64,000 nt of DNA from contig NW_006763291.1 in the NCBI RefSeq assembly GCF_000218685.1, forward strand, positions 310,001 through 374,000. The letters run 5' to 3'. Below, piece after piece: positions 56,057-64,000 of this stretch (the first letter of the stretch is position 1; each line of letters opens with the position of its first letter). The notes under the pieces are model-generated. The model worked only from the letters and a program-made list of their open reading frames with translations, ran no database searches and had not been told where the DNA came from. The position numbers and the translations under genes were made by a program. The DNA comes from Serpula lacrymans var. lacrymans S7.9 (lineage: Eukaryota > Basidiomycota > Agaricomycetes > Boletales > Serpulaceae).

Positions 56057-57144
56057 ATGCCCGTAGAACAAGTGGATGGGAGGGTATATCTAAACCACCC
56101 CAAGGTATTAGCATACATGTCATCATGCTCGTGGTTCACTTTCATTGTTCATCTTATGATTAGGGATCCTGTGCCGAGCTGTTATTGTATGGTGCAACTG
56201 TCATATCTTGGAAATCTGCTACAAGAAACAGCACGCAGCCAGTAGAGCATCTCTTTGTCTCCTCCAAAGCTGCGTTAGACGGTTCCAAGCCTGTCCGTGG
56301 TGGTATCCCTGTCGTATTCCCATGCTTCGGAGCTCCTGTCCATCCCGAACATTCCAGGCTCGGACAACATGGGTTCGCGAGGAGTGAAGTCTGGAAATTC
56401 GACAGCATCGTTATGGACAATGATGCTGGCGTATCTGTACGACTGAGTAAATCCGAACTTCTACTTATATCCTTTCGTGTAAGATTACTCATATTTGAGC
56501 AGCGCTCGAGCCAACCGCCAGCATTAAAGCAAAATACGACAAATCTTTCCATCTAGCCTTCGTCGTAACATTGGCAGAGCATCAGATTAGCACCGACCTA
56601 CATGTGAAGAACACCTCGACATCGACTGTCTATCCTCCCGACAGCCTGGAATTCCAGACTTTATTCCATAATTACATCCGTGCTCCAGCCAGCGAAGTGC
56701 TTGTCTTCCCTCTGCAAAACGTATCTTATTACGATAAAACCGAGTCGACCGAGGAAGTTAGGACTACGGCCAAAACAGAAACGAGAGCCGGTGTAGATGT
56801 ACGACGTTTCACTGATTCCGTTTACGAGGACGCACCTCAAAAATATGAGGTTAATTGGCCAGGAGGAGGCGTAGCTATCAAAGCTACGAATTTGAAAGAT
56901 GTTGTAGTCTGGAATCCAGGGAAAGAATCCGGGTCAAAGATTGCAGACATGGAAGATGGAGGATGGTGAGTCCATTAGCTTCCTTCTATTTCTTTTGCCT
57001 GATACCCCATTCGACAGGGATAAATATGTCTGCGTCGAGCCAGGATACGTGAGAGGATTTACCAAAGTCGAACCTGGCCAAACCTGGATCGGGCAACAGG
57101 TACTATCTGTCGTCCACGAAGAACGCAGGATCAATCAGCTGTAA
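56057..57144 (+). CDS. Glucose-6-phosphate 1-epimerase (hexose-6-phosphate mutarotase), 306 aa
   Basis: Interconverts alpha and beta anomers of hexose 6-phosphates in the cytosol, feeding glycolysis. Exons 56057-56104, 56164-56446, 56503-56965, 57018-57144; introns 52-59 nt; all phases match. ATG 56057 gives MPVEQVDGRVYLNHPK. Family landmarks are 'LLLYGATVISWK', 'KPVRGGIPVVFPCFGAP', 'GQHGFARSEVW' (His about 85), 'QTLFHNYIRA', 'VVVWNPGKESGSKIADM' and 'DKYVCVEPGYV' (catalytic Glu about 272). Length and order fit the YMR099C-like galactose-mutarotase fold. The gene looks intact and single-copy and is not disturbed by the transposons to its left. Confidence 0.9.
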
Positions 57145-57521
57145 AGAGTGAAAGATAAGCAAGAATGGATTATTGTACTTGTGTATTTTAGCAGTCGTAA
57201 AAGAAGCAATGAACTTTGTAACAACCTCAGCAGAGGGGAAATTTCAGAAGCATTGACATATCTGTTGATATAGCCCTAAGCGCGTTCTGATGCAAGCAGA
57301 TATATTGTAAGCATACTCGGGGCTTAAATCTACTCAGCTGGCGATACCTGATACCAACATAGTAAGCTAACTCGACGGAGCTGGACATGCTGCATCAAAA
57401 CTGGGACTCCTTGGCCTAAGGCCTTCGACAAAGTTCACAGTTTTCCTAGAAATGATGATGCACATTTCCGTCATCATAGATGGTTCCACAAAACACCAAG
57501 ATGCCAAAATGTATGTGTCAT

Positions 57522-59245
57522 CTATGTAAAATTGAGATCCTCTAGGTCCTCAGGGCAGTCGGTTGGGTCAGCAGAGACCAGTGCCCTAAAATGGTTGCTT
57601 GCATTGAGGTGTGCGAGGACGGTATTACAGTATACTGGGCTGGTGATAATAATGATCCCAAAGTAGACAAGATTCGTTGGCCATATGGCGAACTATAAAT
57701 GTGATCGGATCTCGTCCTGGGACTCAACAAATGATAGAATAAGATAAACGTACCGCCATTACGACTGCCAGTGAGTTGAATGCACACCACGATCCCGTGA
57801 TAAGTGAAAGGAGAATTAAATGTCGAACCATACGCTTATTCCTGATACAAGAAAATCTATTTAATATGCTGAACCCGAAATAATTGTTTATTTTACTTAC
57901 CGTCCTGACGCATTTTCTACGCGTTTGACTCGAAGGTACAAGATGAGAGAACATGAGATTATGATATCCACTAGTGCTTTTGTAGCACTGATTCATATTC
58001 AAGCCCTATGGCCATCACAGCTGCGAATGGTTTACACACCTGCATAAGTGGCGCCTCCAAGTTCTGTACTGTAGGGTTCGGTAGGCTGTAAAGCTGCATG
58101 AGTTTTGAAACTTCCACATGCAAGTGGATACCACTTACAGTAGTGCTACATAGGCTTTGAAGAAGAATCAGCTACAGCTATTTGGAGAAGGTATTTTGAA
58201 TAGTTATTTACCACAAGTTCCAGCTAACATTGCGTACGAAATGTCAAGTGAGTGCTCAACATCATGCCATCAAGAAAAACTTAGCTCGCCTAGTCCGAAC
58301 AGGATGAAAGGAAACTGGGAGACTGCCTTAGATGATCCCATACCAAAGGAAACAAGGACTTACTAGAATTATCAGAATAAAAGGGTTACTCCCACCCACT
58401 AATAGAATATGAGTCAACGACTATAGCAAAAGGACCATAATCACTAACATCTCCAGATCCTATAAAAGAGAAAACATTGCGATATCGTGTTGATAATTGC
58501 CTGCCAAAGCCATTATATAATACATTAGATCATAGTGCATCACTGAAACTCACGGTAAACAAAGACTGCCACTAAAGATTGAATAGAGATAAGCCAGTAT
58601 CTAGATGAGTAGTGATGCATGCGCACAATATTTGCCCTGTTACTAGGTTAAACATGCTTCAACATCTTCTATAAATAACACTTACGAGCCAACTTTTGCG
58701 AAATATTTTAATTCCCAAATCCATTTATCAGTGCATCATATACTGCAAAGCCCGTTAATCACTACGTATGATTTAGCAAAAGGGCTCACCTGCTATAATC
58801 ACCAGAACTTCACGAGTAGTATCAAATATCCTAGTAAAGGCTGAGTGGAAAACGAGGATGATGCTCTAAGAACTCACCATAGCCATATGACCTATTTCAA
58901 TTAATCATTCAGTAACTCGCCTGACCCATGTATGAACTACTGGCCTCTTTAATCTTACCGTAAATCGCACATACGCAGCGTCTTTTGGATAGCTAGGAGA
59001 CATGTCAAGCCATCGTAATAATTTCCGATCCTTCGCGTGGCTTACTTAGAATAGTAGAAGTACCTAGCGAGGTAAATGAACAAGGGGCTTGGAATTCGTA
59101 AAACATAGATGGCTTACACTTGGGCGCAAGTGATGCCCCAAAGGGCCACACTGATGAAGCTCATTACTAAAACAAAACCCCATGTTGGCCCTAGATTCGT
59201 ATCAATAATCAAAACGGGCGCTTCGAGCTCCTCCGGAAGAAACAT
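57522..59245 (-). CDS. DUF6534-type multi-span membrane protein
   Basis: ATG 59245 gives 'MFLPEELEAPVLIIDTNLGP' then the first span 'WGFVLVMSFISVALWGITCA'. Many short exons follow on the minus strand: 'YFYY' near 59070, 'AIINTISQCFLFYRIW' (58463-58512), 'PFILIIL', 'TELGGATYAG' (58021-58056), 'ATKALVDIIISCSLILYLRV' plus 'KRVENASG' (57904-57990), 'NKRMVRHLILLSLITGSWCA' (57755-57843), 'NLVYFGIIIITSPVYCNTVL' and the end 'CPEDLEDLNFT' with stop 57522. This is the order in DUF6534 proteins, which have about seven spans and unknown function and are very numerous in mushrooms. Exons in 58100-59000 are only partly resolved, and some lesions there cannot be excluded. Confidence 0.65.
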
Positions 59246-60787
59246 TGCGAACTTTGACAGATAACACAACAGCTTCCCTGTAGCGTAGCTCTCTATTTAA
59301 TGTTTCGCCCTGCCCAAATCAAGGTAGGCTTTCTGTGATCAATGATGCCATCAGTATCAAACCGCTGACGAGGGGACTTCGGGGAACACAGCATGGTTCG
59401 TTCAGAGTAGCCAGGAAAAGTAAAATTAGCGAGGCGTTCACTAGCAAGTGTCTGAGCTTCACGAAAGGCAAAACCATAATGGCCAAAAACGACATGAGTC
59501 CCTACCCTACTTATCCCGGAGCCTCAGCCACTACATTTGCTAAAATATCATAAACCACTGAAGTTCACCACAGAACTAATATAACACACATACCGCAAGG
59601 TTAGGTCTAGAGAAAACCCTTCGGTCGAAGCTGAAGATCATCCATGTTGCTAACCATTCTGGTGCACAGGCGAGCTTTGATTTGATTCCCACCGCTATTG
59701 CAGTGCGAAGTTGCCATGTGCGTAACTTCCGAGTAATGCTAAGCTCCCAGTCTGACTGATACATTCAAAATGGGGATTATGCAGGCCAGTGCCTCAGTTC
59801 TGAATGCGACTAAGGGCATTGAATGTGTTACAGTTAAATTCATAATCGATAAACCAACGTGAGAATTACACATGTCGTATTATTTCATTATGCCGAAGCG
59901 ACGGCAGTTTTGTTAGAGTCTAACGTTAGTTTTTTGTGATGGCTTGGTCTAATGTTTTAAGTCAATTAAACTCCTACATAATTCCTCAAAACTCGATATG
60001 AATCAAGCTGTAGAGGTGGAAGCGTAGCAAAAATAAAACAAAATGTGAGTTTGAGACGTCGACGCATTCAAAAGTGGTTTTGAAGGCAGCAGCCGCGGCA
60101 GTGGCTGTGCTATTACGCTTTCTTCGCTGGTCGGGCATATATGCATAGATACTGTAAGTACCGACTCGGAACCCATTGGTAAGAGCCTCCTCAGGAAAAA
60201 CCCTATCTTATCTTTTTATCTCACCCATGATGTCGGATCAGAAATCTGATAATCCGTATGGACAGCAACATTCGTCGTCTGGAGAATTTGATCGGGCTTA
60301 AGTGTATACCGTCCAACTTCATACACCTTCAGGAGAGTATTCTGGTCCACTGCAGTCAATGGCAGTACCTAGCCATCCACTCCTAGACCATCCATCAGAG
60401 GTCCCGTCAAGAATACTTTCCCACCACTGGACCTCCTGTGTAGTACTACCATTTTGGTGGTTTTTGCTCTCAGCAACATTCTGCTTTGGCTGGCGGTGCA
60501 CGAAAAATATTGGTCTCGTTTCCAGTTTGCATGGATATCCATTGCATTGGGTTGTCTAAACGACCTTCTAAGATCTAGTTATCAACATTGACAGTGAACA
60601 AAAATTCTATGTGGCATTGGGTGTGATTACTGATGTTTTCGGGGGTCAGTAGTGTAAATATGTATCCAGATGAAAAATGCAACGTTTCTTGTTTCCCAGT
60701 GTTTCTACCCCTAACTCCGCCTTCCCCATCTCTCACGATCAATCTCAAAGACGTCTAACCATACCGTTCATATCATAGGAATAACAT
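59246..60787. other. Intergenic, nothing firmly recognised
   Basis: Open frames at 59335-59553 (+), 59576-59764 (-) and 60302-60559 (+) are short and lack motifs. A polar peptide 'MSDQKSDNPYGQQHSSSGEF' starts at about 60231 but stops after 23 codons; it may be a remnant. The 5' UTR of the DUF6534 gene is expected at the left edge. Confidence 0.35.
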
Positions 60788-62119
60788 TTATTTCTTAACT
60801 TTGGAAGGGATAAAGAACCACCATATGGAGATGATGAATCGGATTCCTGTACCGATAGCAAGGGTACCAGCAGAGCCGATCTGGTCGAGGAGCGCACGAC
60901 CTATAAATCCTCCAAGGAAAAGGAAGACGATTGCAACAGCTTTGTGGTCTCTCGATTTCACGAGACGACGTATATGGAATAAGCTTGGTTCAACCATAAG
61001 CTCGCACCACGTAGTCGTTAGTACAACTAGAGAGCGAGAAAAACGAAGGTGCTATTAGCGTTCCATTTGAGACAGAAGGGGATAAGATAACGTACCAGTT
61101 GTGGTAAACTGTGTGTTTAAGCGCTTGCCCATGATGCCTTGCAGACCCATGCTAGCGCTCATGAAGCCAATACATACAAAAGACAAAGCATTCGACCATG
61201 CTGGGTTATCCCTCACATCTGCGACACTACCCTGACCGCTCTTCCATATCGCGATAGCTGCAGCCATGGTGCAAATGCATTGGATGAATGTGCCCAATAC
61301 AAGCCAGGCACGAGTTTTGCAGCCAATCTTGTCACCTATGCGGGCGATAGTGGCGCCGAGAATGAAAGTGATCAAGGAGCATAGCGCTTGTTGATCAGCG
61401 AGATGGAATGATAGGTCACGCTGACCAGGTGGTCCTGAGAAAAGACGGGCGATAGCCAGGGACAACTAAGAGTAGATAAAGACAGACAATAAGGAGACTT
61501 AGGATCCATCTCGTCGAGAAATGTTATGAGAAGCAAGTACCTGTACAGTGTTACCAGTTTGGAATGCACACCACACAAAGACAGCTGAGAAGATGACAGA
61601 ATTTCTAGGTGGATAAGGAGTTAATATAGGTACCGATTAAAGAAAGAAAGGTCCTTACACAAAACCAGTCATGAAACAATATGCAGACAGTGGGGCTGCT
61701 GATTTGTCGCCGTCAACGTCCTGAAGCAGATACTGCTTGAGGTTGCTCATTGTTATTGAAGATTGTACATCGTGATGATCCCCTGGCAGTCCATCTTTTC
61801 GCATCGACGAACTGGAGGCTTTGTGTGATACAGGTGGTGGTAAAGAGCCCATATTGCTCTTGTCGTTAGAAGAGGCGTTGGCGTTGTTGGACATGTCGAC
61901 GTCGACGAACTCAGGAGTGATACAAGCAGGTGCCTCGTTCTCGGGAACTGAATCGAGGTCGAATGCGTATTGATCCGAATGCGTGGAAGAGCGGGCACCC
62001 TTGAGAGAAACGAAGGGAATCCGCTGGGCCTTTAAGGACGTGCTACGGTGATGGAGCCGACCCAAGTTTATTTTATACATCCAGGTCAAATCCAGACTAC
62101 TTTTTTTTTTTTGTAACAT
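60788..62119 (-). CDS. DUF1275 (YoaK-like) membrane protein
   Basis: Exons 61659-start, 61541-61604, 61096-61465, 60788-61026; all junction phases agree. The DUF1275 part starts 'PLSAYCFMTGFV', then 'FSAVFVWCAFQTGNTVQLSL', 'ADQQALCSLITFILGATIAR', 'GFMSASMGLQGIMGKRLN', 'KAVAIVFLFLGGFIGRALLD', about six membrane helices. DUF1275 proteins are predicted transporters of unknown substrate. The start is ambiguous: ATG 62119 is the earliest in frame; an ATG near 61892 (MSNNANASSNDKSN) would give a shorter polar N-terminus as is usual for fungal members. No lesions seen. Confidence 0.8.
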
Positions 62120-62482
62120 CGGAGCACCTCGGGTTACGTCCCCTCTATCCCCACTGCCATGGCCTTGTCCTATTCGTCAGAAATGCTGTCATGAAGTAGG
62201 CACCGCATTCTACAGCGGTTCTTTCTCTTCCGTCGATGCTGATTCGCTAAGGGAACGGCTTTAGGCTGGGCGTTTGCTAATAGGGAAACTCGGCAAACTC
62301 TGGGCGAAACTTGACCTTGAGTATCGGACTGAGCATTTTGAAAACCTTCGAGGACCTTTGAACCACATATGATCATATTAACACCATTGCTTGGAGTGGT
62401 CCATTGTGCGTTGTTCTAATCTACACAGTTTCCGCTCAAACAACGCTTAATCGCAAGCTCACACACATTTCTCCGCTATCAG

Positions 62483-63275
62483 ATGGACACCATGAGTCTT
62501 AACCCCCACTATCTCAATGCTTGGGAATGTGATGGTTCCAGGACTGTCTTACTATATGCGAAACGGTGCGATTTTGAAGGTCTTTTGATTTGTTGTAGAT
62601 CACCGTCTGTTTCTACTAGGCGGACCGTGAGTTTCATGATAAGTGGTCGATGGATTTCACGCTGTACTGAGAGTCTGAGAGTCTCGCAGGTTTTTTTACA
62701 GCTGAAAGGACTGCCGAGTTCTACCGAGACGTAGAATATGCGAAGGATGTCAAGAATAATGACGCGATAGTCGTAGTTCTCAGACAGGGCATCGATATTC
62801 CAAATACCTTTCCAAGTCTTGGCCTGAGTCAATATCCGCCCTACTCGTCCCCGTCTGCGTTCGAAATAACGTTCAAAACTGTGCTCAGTCCCTACATCTC
62901 ACCGAGAACATTACTTCACACACAGCCTATTCAACTCGAAGGCTTGAATTAATGACACCCAAGCACGCCCCAAGCGCCATGCACGGTTGAGCCTTCCTCT
63001 GCAACAGCCTTTGCCTAGTGTCCACGCTTGTCGGATATGTCCCCGTTGTCTTCGGCCTGTTGGCAGCTTGTTGCCTTCGGGCAGCCGCCGGCATTCTGTT
63101 TCTGATCTTGGCGTACGGTTCAAGAGTATCAGAAATGGCAACGGTCACCGTGTTTGTACCGTACTCCATCAACACTATTTCAACGTCGAATGTCTTCGAT
63201 TTTCAGCTATCGCTCTCGTATCAATATACTCTGTGTAAGACGTTGTGGGAGTTGTGCGCTGAGCAAGTAATCTAA
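62483..63275 (+). CDS. Possible hypothetical gene, structure unresolved
   Basis: An ATG at 62483 opens 'MDTMSLNPHYLNAWECDG'. A good frame at about 62700-62951 reads 'AERTAEFYRDVEYAKDVKNN' then 'DAIVVVLRQGIDIPNTFPSL' and ends 'IQLEGLN' with stop. A third frame at 63018-63275 contains a hydrophobic span 'YVPVVFGLLAACCLRAAAGI' and 'LFLILAYG'. Splice sites that join the first two blocks in frame were not found. One gene, two genes or a remnant are all possible. No family recognised. Confidence 0.3.
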
Positions 63276-63406
63276 GGTTAGGGTTTTGTGACACTGTCAT
63301 TTTGAGTCTTCTGTTTCGCAAGTGGATGTGCTTCTCGCTCTTATGATAAGCTTCCCCTTCAAATCAAAGTCTACGACACTGTTCCGTTCTCAATTCGAAA
63401 AGAATC

Positions 63407-64000
63407 ATGCACTCGAGCCATGTTGAAGGCTCCACTCCAAAACTTGAATCGCGGTCGCAGAGGACAACGAATACAAGCTCAAACTGGTCCTTCAATCATC
63501 GCAGCTATGGGGGCTTTTATTGCGACTCTGATGACTCTGGTGAATCTGATGACGATAAGGATCAATCACGAGACGCACTTTCAGACGATACGCAACTATT
63601 CAGGGACCTCGATTTGGCATCTAGACAAGAAACCGTGGAGTACAAACCCAATCCCTGGACAATCGCAAAGATAAATGCATCATCTCGGCCTGCAGCTTCG
63701 TCTAAACATATCGAGCACAAAGCACCGAGTCAACAAGCACCGTTGAAGCAGCCTCAAGGTCGTATCGTTGATGCATTCAAGAAGCAAGCCGAACGGCCAC
63801 CCCCAAGTCATATGCGGAGTGTTTTGAAGCCAGACGATTCAGTCCTTCCTCAGAAGAGTAAGCAACAAGCAAAAAGGACGCATAAAACGTCTACTGGAGC
63901 GCCCACACTGAATCCAGCTGTTCCTCGCTCTGTTCATACTCGAAATGATCAAGGCTCTGCGCATACAGCCCATTTTAATATCCCCTTTTTGCCTGTACCT
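63407..64000 (+). CDS. 5' part of a hypothetical nuclear-type protein (runs off window)
   Basis: ATG 63407 opens 198 codons without a stop to the window end. Polar and low-complexity: 'SYGGFYCDSDDSGESDDDKD', 'LASRQETVEYKPNPWTIAKI' (63610-63673), 'GRIVDAFKKQAERPP' (63761-63805), many K/Q/S/P. The 'EYKPNPWTIAKIN' and 'GRIVDAFKKQ' blocks look like short conserved motifs in an otherwise disordered N-terminus, as in DNA-repair or replication proteins. This is only an impression. The rest of the gene is needed for naming. Confidence 0.6.
   Translation, partial: MHSSHVEGSTPKLESRSQRTTNTSSNWSFNHRSYGGFYCDSDDSGESDDDKDQSRDALSDDTQLFRDLDLASRQETVEYKPNPWTIAKINASSRPAASSKHIEHKAPSQQAPLKQPQGRIVDAFKKQAERPPPSHMRSVLKPDDSVLPQKSKQQAKRTHKTSTGAPTLNPAVPRSVHTRNDQGSAHTAHFNIPFLPVP

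Noticed and set aside
60302..60559. Hydrophobic plus-strand ORF as a membrane protein gene.
   Set aside because: No start context linking it to the polar peptide at 60231, no family resemblance, and length is within chance.

Overview
The window is basidiomycete (Agaricomycete-type) nuclear DNA. Supporting this are many short GT-AG introns (mostly 42-60 nt), mushroom-typical families (DUF7330, DUF6534, fungal DUF1275, a UROD/MetE-like protein) and a mixture of CACTA/Tnp2, PIF/Harbinger, Ty1/copia and Ty3/gypsy remnants. There are 227 Ns at 49891-50117.

Layout. 1-22.2 kb is a nested transposon island. It holds two decayed CACTA Tnp2 transposases (3.9-8.8 kb and 14.1-17.4 kb), a decayed Harbinger transposase (9.4-10.5 kb), a W-rich gene of unknown function facing it (10.75-14.0 kb), a fragment of a RIM15-type AGC kinase with its receiver domain (2.1-3.6 kb), and two spliced unknown genes. 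Into these have jumped copies of a 1,809-bp LTR-like repeat (copies I-IV) and an unrelated ~350-bp solo LTR. 22.7-34.5 kb looks like ordinary gene space: DUF7330 (+), UROD/MetE-like (-), a mucin-like single-span membrane protein (-) and a small secreted protein (-), with long non-coding gaps. 35.4-40.8 kb is a graveyard of degenerate multicopy genes, tRNA-like Pol III promoters and AT-rich repeats. 41-44.7 kb is one large, apparently intact spliced gene with a candidate PD-(D/E)XK-like C-terminus. 45.5-54.3 kb is a gypsy fragment followed by a copia element broken by two more copies of the 1.8-kb repeat (V, VI) with an inversion between them. 54.3-55.7 kb is a second Harbinger transposase. 56-64 kb returns to host genes: hexose-6-phosphate epimerase (+), DUF6534 (-), DUF1275 (-), an unclear locus, and the 5' end of a gene that runs off the window.

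Main result. The 1.8-kb repeat begins TGTC and ends GACA. Wherever the insertion can be reconstructed it is flanked by a 4-bp duplication of the form CCGN (CCGC, CCGG, CCGA, CCGA/CCAA). Reconstructing the duplications uncovers a ~0.5-kb micro-inversion, a larger inversion inside the copia element, an insertion at a splice donor, and a gene cut by two insertions whose frame resumes on the far side. Many premature stops in the transposon genes read as CGA to TGA, the pattern expected from CpG deamination.

All family assignments come from reading translated sequence and remembered family features. No database search was run. Exon borders are inferred from frame and splice signals.
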